From positions 1,434,001 to 1,498,000 of the forward strand of contig NW_024067667.1 in NCBI RefSeq assembly GCF_009389715.1: a stretch of 64,000 nt of DNA. Direction: 5' to 3'. The notes beneath the pieces are model-generated. The model was not told where the DNA came from and did no database searches. It saw nothing but the letters and a program-made list of their open reading frames with translations. Both the position numbers and the translations under genes were made by a program. Positions 44,712 to 57,600 of the stretch are shown piece by piece (position 1 is the first letter of the stretch; every line of letters begins with the position of its first letter). Origin of the DNA: Phoenix dactylifera. Taxonomy: Eukaryota; Streptophyta; Magnoliopsida; Arecales; Arecaceae.

Positions 44712-45574
44712 ATGGGCGCCGGTAGGGTTTGCAAGGGCGGCGCCTCCGCGAGGCCCTCCTCGTCGTCGTCTTCCTTCTCTTTGGCCCCTCAGCCGCCGTC
44801 CGAGACTGCCTCCACCTCCGTGACGGAGACGGTGAACGGGTCGCACCAGTTCAAGATCACGGGTTATTCGCTGTCCAAGGGCATGGGGATCGGCAAGTAC
44901 ATCGCGTCGGACACCTTTGCGGTGGGGGGATACGAGTGGGCCATCTACTTCTATCCGGACGGAAAGAGCGTGGAGGACGCGGCGGCGTACGTGTCGCTGT
45001 TCATCGCCCTGGCGAGCGAGGGGACCGACGTGCGGGCGCTCTTCGAGCTGACGTTGTTGGACCAGAGCGGGAAGGAGCAGCACAAGGTCCACAGCCACTT
45101 TGGGAGGACCCTCGAGGGCGGGCCCTACACCCTCAAGTACCGTGGTAGCATGTGGTGAGTTGAATTGTGGGGGGGTTTCCTTGTGTTTTCTTGATGTCCC
45201 TTGTATACATTTGGTTTGATGGATATGGTGCACACTGAATTGTGAATTGGATGTTTTCTTCTTTACGTTAGGATTATTGTGGGAGTTCTTTAAGATTTTA
45301 TGTGACTTCATTGTTTTTTTTTGGTTATTGGGAAGAGGCTAGATGATTGCGATTTAATTGTGATTGGTTTGTCTCGGGGAGCTCTGCTTCACACAGTGAA
45401 TGATTATTGTCTAGCTTCTTGTGTTCATTTCTTTGCTATGCATTCAGAGTAACGATTGACTTTTATGGGAGGTAGAGAATATATTTTTGAACCTAAGCAT
45501 TGGAATGAAAGGTTGAGCTTCCCTTCTCGACGTTTTTAAATGTGTGGCACCCCCCCCCCCCCCCCCCCCCTCTT

Positions 45575-45606
<32 letters not shown>

Positions 45607-48600
45607 CGACGGCCCTTTTCTTTCTTTTTTTTAAAAAACTGAATGAGTTTAAGGGACTCTCTGCCTTATAGTTTGCTTTTTATTTCATCATTATGTGGCG
45701 TACCCCTCAACTAATCAACATCATTTTTGAGTATGTTATTTTGATGTTCCTTTTTCTAAATTAGGAGTTTCATTCCTGTTGGTTAAGGTTTCGATGGATG
45801 AAAGGTTATAAAAATCAGTGTCATTTAGTAGTTCCAAATTAAGACTTGAAGTTTAGGAATTTTTTCAATGATCTTCATTCTTCCATTGTGAATTAAATGA
45901 AAGTATCAATTGATGATGTTCTACTAATTAGAGTTTGATTATATCATATTATTTCTCTGCTATATAGTGATTATATTCATAACCGATGTTTAATAAGGCA
46001 AGACTATAAGTCAGGCAGAAATGATGGCATGGGTTATTAGGTGCTTTAAAGCATGATGTGCTGTAAGATGATTTTAGCAAAATCAGTTGAGAATCAGTGC
46101 CTTGGAGTGCATGCTGAAGACCAAATGCTGAGATGATTCCTGAAAGCTTGAGTAAGGCGATTATAGCATGATGTATGTGCTTTTGGAGTAAGCACTCTAA
46201 ATATCTAAGCTGAATGTTTTTAAGGAGCTTTAGGTTAGGGCAGTTGATATGTATGATGCTTAGTGCTAAGATTGGATTCCTAGGTAAGATATTAGCGATC
46301 AGTTGTAAGATAGAGTTTTGTTGTGGAATTAAGGTTTCATGTTTGACAAACCTGATAATTAAACACAAATATTTGTTTAATATGTATGAAGCTATGTTAT
46401 TAGGTCCATCTGATTTTGTGCCATCACCTAGAATGTTTGGTTCACATAGCAAAAATAATAAGACAGAAAAGAAAGTATTCAAATACTCATGTCCTTGTTT
46501 CAAATTTTAATCTGGTCTAAACTGGTACTATGGGTGTATTGGAAATAATAGAAATTTCTTTTTGTTCTTTTGTTTTCTTTTGCTCATCTGGTGAACTGTA
46601 AAAATGGGTTAAAGTGCAATACTCCAATTTTGAAGACGTCATTATCTAAATAATGTACATTACTGAGATTATTTAACATGTTTTTTTAAATTATAGCTCT
46701 CTCTATTTTATGGGAGATGAAAATTGTCTGAAAGTTTTTGAAAAATCATACTTGGTATGATGGTGTGTGAATTCTTTAGGATTTTGGCTAATACGTAGAT
46801 TTTGAGTAAGGTAAGCGGTAAAGTTGTTAAATTAAATATATTTATATTATGGATAATTGCATTCTGAAACAAATAATTAATATGACACTATTTTGAATAG
46901 ATATTCATATTATCCACAATGTTTCGCTTCCAAACAAAACTTTATAGCTTATCCAAATTCTACTGGAATGAGGGAATCTTGTGTGAAGATTCAGAAAACC
47001 AGTATGCCAGAATAAATGGGGCTCTTTCCTTACAAATCAAACATTGTTGGACATTTAGGGGATTGATAGCAATGAAACCTATATTTCTGATTGTAATCTG
47101 CTTGGTGTTACTGGACTTTATTGCATTTCTCATGGAATGCAAGTAAATGATTTTGGTTTCATATTTTTTAGTTGTCTAGGGCATTTGTTAGTAATTCTTG
47201 GGTTGTATTGGGTATGGGAACTTAAAAAGTTATTTCATTTTAAGCAACCTTAGGGGGCGTTTGGTAACCCCAACAGGATCACCATGGTGATCTAAGATCC
47301 TCGGTGATCTGAATACTGGGGTGATTTGATCCCCAATGATTTAAGATCAATGTGTTTGGTAGGCAATGGTCCAGTAATTAAAAGTCTTCGAGTATTCATG
47401 AGTAATTTGTTTGGTATGATATGGGGATCCAAGATCACCGACCACATAATACTACAAATACCCCTGATATATTTTAGATGGATTTTTTGTGTGTTTTTAA
47501 CTCTCATGAATAAAAAATGCAAGTCAATATGCTAATTTCTATAATAGCACCATAATTTTGTCACATATTCTACTTTTAGTAGCTCTTATCATATATTTAT
47601 TAATCATATAAAATATATTATAATAAAATATTAATATATCTATCAATATATTAATTGTTAATATTATTCTATAAAAATATATTTATTACTCCTATAAATT
47701 ATTAATCTTAAAAAATATCTTATTTTTATTATAGAATTAATATTTTTATTTATAATTATAATAGATTTTTAATACTAATAATTATTTTGATTAGAAAAAT
47801 AAGGTAAATAGAAATAATATATTAAATATTTTCATTATATAAATGTAAAATATAATAATATATTACTACTATAATTTAAAATTATCCTTCAATAATAATA
47901 GGATAATAATATGATTAGTAATATATTATAATATAATATATCATTAATATAATATATAATATCAATATAATGTTATATATATATAGTATTGACATAATAT
48001 ATTGATGGTATATTGAGGGGTATTTTTGTCTTTAATTTTCAATTCAGGATCACTGCTCTGGGGTGATCTTGGATTTCCGACCTCAAGGACGGGTATCCCA
48101 TCACCGAGTTGGGCGGTGATGGGAGGAGTGGAGGTGATTTACAATCACCGCCATGTAGGATCACCGTGGTGCAACCAAACGCGGTGATCTCATCACCTCC
48201 ACTCACATCATCCTTGATCCTGGGACGATCATCCCATACCAAATGCTCCCTTATAGTACTCCATCATCAACCACTTGGAATTGGTAGTATGAGATTCTAG
48301 TTCCATATTTTCCAGTGATATTAGGATCTTAGGAATAATGCTTGGACTGAATTGGCTATTAGAACTTCAAAAATTCCATCTAAAGAAGCTCATATGATAT
48401 TGCTGTTAACCGTGATTTTTTTTGAACAAATTTTTATTTCAGTTTAATTATCACTAACATATGAGAGGAGAAAGCCATAAGTAGAAATATATTTGGTTCA
48501 GTCTGTGATTTGACATTTGAATGAAGAGAAAGATGTAAACAGAAATAGATATTTTTCTATGATCTATAATGCGGCATTCCGATGCTTGCATCATTCAACA

Positions 48601-51600
48601 TATTATCACTCTTCGATTGTTTAATTTATTTCTTAGCATGCATGTGGTTTTTCAACTTTTGTAATCCTTCAAAAATAAAGTATTGAATTGATTCAAATAC
48701 CACGAATGTACTGTCCTTCTTGATGACAAAAATCAACCTCTGATATGTTAGATGTCATCTATTTGAATTTTTTTTTCAGTAGTACTGTGATATGACAAGG
48801 TTGTATCTAATTCTGACCTTGCTGAGATATATTACTAGTATTGAGGGTCACATATTTTAATTTTCAAGCTATAATGTTTCTATTCTGTTTTGTATCTTAG
48901 ATAGGTGACATGATGATCAACACGTCTTTTGATATTGTCTTTGTGCTAAGTAATTTCTCTAATAGTTTAGGTTCTTCTATTGTCCTTGTTGTTTCTGTGA
49001 TTTCTATTCTATGTTTTTCTTTCTTCGCACGCATGTTTGCATCTAACATATTGACAAAGCTTATTACATTTTTTATTGAATCATGCAGGGGTTATAAGCG
49101 GTTTTTCAAAAGAACTAGCTTGGAGGCATCTGATTATCTTAAAGATGATTGCCTATCAGTTAGTTGTAGTGTTGGTGTTGTTAGGTCACGTACGGAAGGA
49201 CCAAAGATCTACACCATTCCAGTACCACCCTCTAACATAGCTCAGCATTTTGGTCAGCTTCTGGAAAGTGGAAAGGGAACTGATGTAGCTTTTGAAGTTG
49301 ATGGGGAGATCTTTTCTGCTCACAAATTGGTGCTTGCAGCTAGGTCACCTGTGTTCAGGGCACAACTTTTTGGTCCAATGAAGGACCGTAACATGCAGTG
49401 CATAAAGGTTGAGGATATGGAGGCCCCCATTTTTAAGGTTGGTCAATAGTCAATCCCTCTAAATTTGTGTAATAATTCAAGTTATTATCATGGTTTTATT
49501 GCATTGTTCTTTTGTTGCTATGTGGGGTTGCACTAATTTAGCTCATTTGCTATATAACTTATGCCTCATATAAATTCTATTTTGTTCATCTAGTTAATTT
49601 TGTCTTCCACTAGGTTCTTTCCTATTAACTATGGAGTGTTTCTTTCTGGTTGCATGACCTTTAATTGAGAATTGAATTAAACAATTAGTAGATTTGCTTC
49701 ATGCTAGTTAGCTTGCAGGTTTTATGGCACGCCTCTCTCTTCTAGAAGTTGCCTTGATTGAGAATTGAATAGCAGCAGGGGGTTGATGCCAGGCGGAGAT
49801 ATGGATTTAGAAAGTTCTCAAACTTTGATAAAGCTGACCTTGTGCTGATGGGATAAGATTTCCAGTTAAGGTTCAGTTTGTTATGTTATTAATGTTGCCT
49901 GGAGATTGCATTAGTTATTTCTGTGAATCTTGACTTACAGAGGCCAGCTTAGGGATGCATAAATAATTACATGTGTTTGTCTGTGTAACAGGCAAGAAAA
50001 AGGAAGAAGAAAATTTCACCCGGTAGTGGTTTGTGAAAATTTTAGTTAGACCATTTATTGGTTCAACAATTAAACAATATGGTTTGAATAGCTAGGGTGA
50101 TTTAAGGTGATTTACGGTTTGAATGGATGCTGTAATTGCAGATGATTGTTATTGTCATGACTGTGGTCACGTCAAATGGAGAATTTAATTGCAACCCTAT
50201 TTATTGCTTTTCTTGCAGGCTTTACTTCATTTCATATACTGGGATTCACTTCCTGACATGGAAGAGCTCACTGGCCTGAACACAAAATGGGCATCCACAT
50301 TAATGGCTCAGCATTTGCTTGCAGCGGCGGACCGTTATGCGTTGGAGAGGCTTAAGTCACTCTGTGAAGTCAAGCTATGTGAGGATGTTGCCATAAATAC
50401 AGTTGCTACCACTTTAGCATTGGCTGAGCAGCACCATTGTTTTCAGCTTAAAGCTGTTTGTCTCAAATTTATTGCATTACCTGAAAATCTCAGAGGTAAG
50501 GTATATCTTTTTCATTTTTTGTGTTTTTTTCTTAATGCATGTGAATGTAGACATGTTTGTGAATATACTATTAAATGGTCCAAATGCTTGAATTAATTTG
50601 AAAAACCTGCTTTTGTATTGTTGCACATTTCCAAATTTTGTGATTATGTATTTTGTGATTATAATTCTTGAATTTTTTTTAACAAGAAAAACCTACTTTA
50701 TATTTTTGGTAATTGGGGACAACATATGTAAAACTGAAGATACATGCAGGGAGTATATGTTTTATGCTTACCATTCCTGCTGCCTGTTTTCTACAGAAAA
50801 ACTGCTCTTATTTTCGTGGCATTTCAGATGCAGTGAGTATCAACTTGAATTGCACAGACAATGGAAAATAAATTTCATTGTTATTTAATTATTTATGGTG
50901 TTGAAGATAGCAGTGTACTTGCAGATGTGCAACTAAATGCTTGCACATGACATCAAGCATGACAGTAACTAAGAGCATGTCAATGTACCTTCTCATTCTT
51001 ATGATACCTTAACAAATGGCAAATTACTTTGTTTGGTTGGATATGCATATCCCGATTGTAAAGAATTAATTTTCTCTGGTCTTCCACTGGCCGTTGCATC
51101 ATCTAGTGGCTTTGTTCATCATGTTTGGTCAAAAATTCATCTCCCTCTCTTAGTGTCTCACAACCCTTTAATTTCCTGAAAGGTGCTTGATCTTGTTATC
51201 CAATTTTGGTTAATTCTCGTTCAGAGCTTATTGTTGATATTCGTGATTCATCACTGGTAGTGATTTTCATTAAAAGCAATGATTTCTTCATTAGCTTATA
51301 GTATGTTACTTCATATGTGGTGGCTTTACTGTAGTTGAAAATTTCTAATAAATTGTTGAAGTAGTCTCTATTAAATAGCATGACATTGGCAACCTTGGCT
51401 GTGTTATCTAACAATTAATAGCTTCTATCAATCCTATCAAGTACCTTAAAAGGTATCTCGTTAGAAATACATGCTCTTGAAGCAAGGAATCTCTCTCTTT
51501 TTTTTAATTAATTTGAAACACTCTTGATATTGTATTCTGGATATGCCTTTTATCTTGTCACAAACGGTATGCTCCTGATTTTTCCTCGTAGCTCTTAAGC

Positions 51601-54600
51601 TAGAAGAATGGGCCATTGGTTATGCTTTTTTCTCTTTTTTTTTCTTTTAGCGGGAAGGGGGGGAGGGCGCTGTACCTGTAATCTCTCAATAGTATGGGAA
51701 TACCGTGCAGACATTCTGTTTCATAATTTGATGTCTAATTCATGTTTTGTCAAGTAATTGATCCTTGAAAATAATTTGATATCTAATTATGACCATGCAT
51801 TTAGATAGGAAGATGTACACAAATTGCATGCTTCTAAATAATTCGTTTTTTTATGATATCAAATTAATATCATTGTGAATAAGCAAAATTCTATGTGAAA
51901 AACTCATGCTTTATACTACAAAATATTTATAAATTATGTAATATGTGTATGGTTCATCTCTCATGTATGTAAAAAAAACAAATTTCCATTTTATATTTAA
52001 AAGTATACTTGTGTATGTGGAATGACTGTGGTTTGGCGGCAGCCATAAAATACAACAGGAAAGTTTAGTTTGGCCTATTCATTAACCATTTATTTGAATA
52101 GATACTTGATCATTAATACCGAAAGAGTAAGCCAAGTCCCTATTCTTGGTCTCTCTTCTTGCATTTTGTCCACCTCATGTACCTCTCGCCCATCATGTTC
52201 ATCCTTGCCATTCTGTAGCATGGAGTTAATGAGTCAATATGGATCTAGGTATATCTTGACCAATAGATGAAATCTTGGTTAGTTTCAAGTGTAGAGTCTG
52301 AACCTATATCGGTTCGATTTGCTCAATTGGCGTCAAATCTATGTAAATCAAAGCTTGATTTGAGAAGTTGGACTGCTCTCTACCCCCCCCCCCCCCCCCC
52401 TCCCAAAAAACAACAACAACCATCCAACAAGGACTTTGGACCTCCCTTCTTGGAATCCTTGAACCTTCCTTCTTCCCTCATGGCGATGATCCTTTTATTG
52501 CCACAACTCCCTAATCTACTCCGCCACGGCCAACCAACTCCTCTCCAACTCCCCTCCGGACCTTCCCCTCCTCTCCCACATGGCCCTTGACTCCTACATC
52601 ATCTCCACCCCCCTCTTTGCCCATATCATCTCCTCTCCCTCTCGCTCTCCCGCCTCCTTCCCCTCTCCAATTACCCTTTCTATCCTCTGTCATGCCTCGA
52701 ACCCAGAGCGTAACAAATGCCGCATACCTATATAGTGGACCATATAAGCATGCAAGGCTACAGATTATATCAAAGCAATAATAATTTCTAAAATATATTT
52801 ATTCAAGAACTTATCCAAATAGTTCTTACAATAGTTCCAAAGTGACACAAGTCAATATTTGCTAACTATTAACATAAATCAAATAAAATATTCTAACTGG
52901 TCTAACTAAAACTCTACTAATTGAAAGTATCTTCAAAGGAACTAGCACACTCCCCAAGTCTCGAGCAATTATGCATTCGGATTTGAAAAATAGAGAAAAC
53001 ATAATAATGAGCTATACTAGCCCGATAAGCAATGTAACACCCCAAAGTTGGTCAAAACATGCCAAAAAATTAGTTAAAAGCACAAAATATTGACTGAAAA
53101 ATAAATCATTTCTCGATTAATGCATATTTCTTTTTTGAAGTATACTATTGTTTTCACAAAGAAATATCAGAAACTAGATATTAGGCTATGACCGTGTAAC
53201 CTAGTGGCATTGGTCAGAATGCACAAGGTGCCAAATACCACTATTATTAACCACCGGTGATACAGTGTCCCAAATATCACTATTCTAGTAACTAGTGGTG
53301 CAGTGTCGAAACCAATTTCTCACAGATTACAAGTCGACAGGGCCAACAAATAATCTCTATTGGTGGGCCAGATCATAGCCATGCTAAGAATGCACATATA
53401 TATATATATATACAAAACAAATTTTGCCCAGTCACATTTTTCAAATTTCAAAGCATAACACAACATATTTTAAAATAATTACTATCATAATATCAACATG
53501 CCTGACCCATTTAACCAAGTATAAAATAAATATCATAATCAATATTTAATCAAACAATTATCATTTTGCCAAAACTTCAAAAAATACGCTTTGAAACATT
53601 TTGTTACTTACCTCTTATTACTTCAGAATCTCACTCCAATTAGATGGGTTAGGTTCGCCTGCTTTAATATCATTAAAATATAATTAATTTTTATTAATAT
53701 CTTAAAAACCAAGCAAAATCAAAATTAAAATACTAATGGAGATACAGCCTCATGCCCAAATCAGATCGGTCAGGTGATAGTACACGACTGCCCAGGTGGG
53801 TCCAAGTAAGGAGAATTCAACTAGTCAAGTAAAAGTCAATAGTGGCCAAATTTCGAAAGATCTAGCTGGGGCTGAAGTATTGGGCTGCTCTACTATCCGG
53901 ATATTGGAGTAGTTTAGGGTCTCCAAACTGGGTCAACTTGGATCCGAGCAAGAAAGAGAGCAAAGCTTACACTAGGATCCTTAAGTCTATCTAGGGAGAA
54001 AAAGTTCTGTAAAGAGAGAAAAAAGAGCAGAAGATAAGAGAGAGACAAACGAGGTAGAGAGACTGAGAAACAAGAGAGAATATAGATTGAGGAGAGAGGA
54101 AGATAGAAGAGAAGAGGGAAGAGGGAAGAGAGAAAAACTCTCTCCTCTCTTCACGAACAGCTGCTCCTTCCTCTTTTATCCACGACAGTCGTAGCCCCGA
54201 CCAACCGATGGTCGGCGGCGGCGAAAAAGAAGACAAGGAAGACCGGAATAGCGCACTCCTGTTTTGACGATTTTCAGGTGATTCATCGGCTCCAATCACG
54301 GCGTGCAAGGCCAGAAACAACAGAGAAGAAAGAGGAAGAGACTTACCTCGGTCCGGCGAGGCGCTCCGGCGACTAATCGAGGAAGAAGGATCCGAAAGAG
54401 AGCTCGAAATTGATGGCTTAATCTTGAGTGAATTCGAAGGAGAAGGAAGAGGATTTTAAATAACTGATCCCAGGCCTTATTCGGTTGATCTCCGGATTGC
54501 AATGAACTCCCGACTCATCGTGATCGGGGAGGAAGAAGACTCCAGCCAAAGTCTTCTTCTCGGTGCCCTCACGTGTGGCCCAAGTTAGGTGGCTAGGATG

Positions 54601-57600
54601 GTCAAGTGGACCGAGCCCAATCCAGGGTCTCACATCCCCTCTCGTTCCTCGCCCTCCTCCGCCTCCTCTCCCTACCACTACGAACGGCCTCCCTCCGCCC
54701 TCCACCTTCTTGCTGCCTTCACTGGCTGCTGCGATGCCCCCCTTGAAGCCCTTGCCCTCAACCTCCTTGTCACTGCCGTCTATCACACTCGCCACCATGA
54801 CCTTGCCCTCCATGTCTTCGCTGACTTTGGCGCCATGCATGGCCTCTTGGATGCTGGCCACCTCAATGTTGCTGTCCACCTCTTCTACTCCGTGCTCTGC
54901 CGCATCTCCTAGAAAGGCTGCAATGCCGACATCGTCGTCTACCCCACCCTCCTCGAGGCTCTCTGCCTTCCGGCTGAATCACTGAGGTCGAGCACCTCCT
55001 CTTCAAGGTCCTCTTGAAAGGGCTCTGGTATCCCCAGTGATGCTGCATGTTCTGGTCGCCGAAAGCTCCAAGGGCAGAGCTTGGAGAAGAGGACTATCGG
55101 CAAGGTTGGTAAGGGCGGTGGCAGCAATCTTGGTGTCAAGGGAGGCAGCTCCTCCTATTTTTTTTAAAAAAAGAGTAAGCTAAATATGCTTTCTGTTGTC
55201 AGAAATTTGAAAAAACAGAAAATGAATGCATGTTTCCATTTTCTTCTTAAAAAAAGTGACAAAGATGCTAAACACAGCTTTAATTTAACAATTTATTTTG
55301 TTATGCTTGGGACCCAAAATAAATTCTCACATCCAGATTTCTGGCTAGTCACATCTAAAACATTAAAGTTTGGACAACATGCTAACTAAAAGATACTAGA
55401 ATATTAAGTTGGTTTTCTATGTTTTTATGGAAATTTATGTCCAATAATCTCTGCTAACTATCCCATTGTGTTTATCAGTGATTGGAGACTTTGCTATATT
55501 TTCTTATTTATTTATTTTGGAATAATAGGATGCTTGGCCTTTCTAGACATTGTAGAATACGTTGGTACATGCCATAGCCCATATGTCCACCCTTGCCATC
55601 AAAATTGGCACACAAGTTATGTAACACAAAAGATCTATGGATGTTACAAGTAATTTACTCTGCATCATTTTCATGTGTCCTTATGCTGGTTGCATCCTGT
55701 CATTTTCATTCCTTTTTTATAGTTTCTTTTATTATTCTTAGTGATTGCTAAGGTGCAAAGATTTTTTTGTAATGCAGTGAGAGTGAAACTTGTTATCTCT
55801 TTGAGCATGCTATGGAAGACAGTTATAGGATAATATTCCAATGGGCTATTCTAGGTTCATTATTGTTCCAAGTGTCGAGAAGTTTGACATCAAATAACTT
55901 CTAGTTAAACTTCTCTGTGTTGCCATAGACTTTGCTATATAACTTGTTATAAGAACTGATCCGATTTTATGACCTGGACAAATTCTAAATTTTGATTTTT
56001 TTGTTGTTTCTGCAAAACAATATTAATCCTTCAATGCCATGGAGACTGTTAACACATGATGCATAAGAATCGCTTAAACTCAAGGCTAAAATCCTCGTGT
56101 TCTTACTTTGTTTGTATCAGAAATGCTGGGGCACTCTTAATAGGTGTTATGTATTGGAGGACATGAGTCTAGAAAAAATTTTGGTTATTGCAGGAGGCAC
56201 TACTCAGCATTCTGATTCCGTATTTTTTTTATTGACTAATTATGTGGAAGATCTTATGCAAGACTCTACTGTGGCGATGAATTAATTTCATTGGCAGTGT
56301 GGCTCGTGACAAATTCATTTACCGGTATATTCTATTATTTTTTGGTTCCATGGATGTCTTACCTGTAACTGTATGCCAGCATGATTATCCAGTTGTGCTG
56401 GCCAAGGTCAAGTTTTGGCCGGAACTGTTCCATTTCAGCTGAGACCTGATCTGAACTGACCCAAATTTTTGATTCTGGTCAGTCTAAACTGGTTTTGGCC
56501 TGTTTTTTCTAGTTTTTGGCCAAAACTAACCTGAAATTGGCCACATCGCTTTTTTTTTTGGTTTAATAAGAAAGTATGTTTAATGCCTTCTTTCATTCTC
56601 TTTTTCTTTGAATTTCTTTACTAATTAGAAGACATTATGTGTTGGCCTTTTTCTTTTTACTTTACTCAGATGGGTGATTAAAATGAACTTAAAATGAATT
56701 AAAGTGAAATATGTTTAGGTGATTTATTTACAATAGCATTCTTAGATTTATTTACAATAGCATTCTTGGATTGGATTCTTGTTGGTTTGGTGGCTAGTTA
56801 TATGAAATGGAATAATGTCTTTCGATTAGTTTTTCATGGCATAGTTGGGTTATTTGTTTTATATTCTTGTGGTATTGAATGGGTATATGTAATTAATTCC
56901 ATACTATTGTGTATTTTCTAATTTATGTTTGATACAGTGATATATGATAGTATACCAAATAAATCAATGCATTATTATGATCTATTTGATGCATTTAACA
57001 TCTGACATATACCTGAATGTATAGTACAACATACATATTTACACTCAAATTAAATAGCTCATTGGCTGGCGAATTTTGTGTGACATCACCGGACTAATCA
57101 AGACTGAAATATTTTAGATCTAATCTAAAACTATCCAGATGACATAAATTGCGATCTTGCTTAACTCAAAAACCAAAAAACTGATTTGAAATAGCTTGCT
57201 TTGATCTTTTTTTATGTTTTCTTTAAAATTTTTGCTGATTTATTGGGCGAAAATCTGAAACTCAGAGTGAAACTGCCAAAACGGAAACTCTACCCAGGGT
57301 GCCAAAACAGAAACAGAAACCTAGTTTTAAATCCTTGGTGTTGGCTTTGACTCATAAGAAATCCATTGCTCACTACCTATCTCTATCTGGGCCTTTATTG
57401 TGTCTAAAGTTTGTGTTGTCCACATGTTAATTATTATTTGAATCAGGGGAATAATATTTTCTTACCTATGAAAGGAACATCCTTGGGTAGGTCTGTTGGG
57501 GTGTCTAATATAGTAAGATATATATCATTCACCTATCATCTACAAAAGGAATTTGAATGTCCTGATTTGAATTCCATGTATTTGATATGAGATTCATGTA

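Noticed and set aside
44601..45311. 236-codon minus-strand ORF and 139-codon plus-strand ORF over BPM exon 1
   Set aside because: Shadows of the GC-rich MATH exon in other frames.
48910..49088. Extra N-terminal codons before BPM exon 2
   Set aside because: This is intron 1; the acceptor at 49087-49088 restores the frame and homology to exon 1 exactly.
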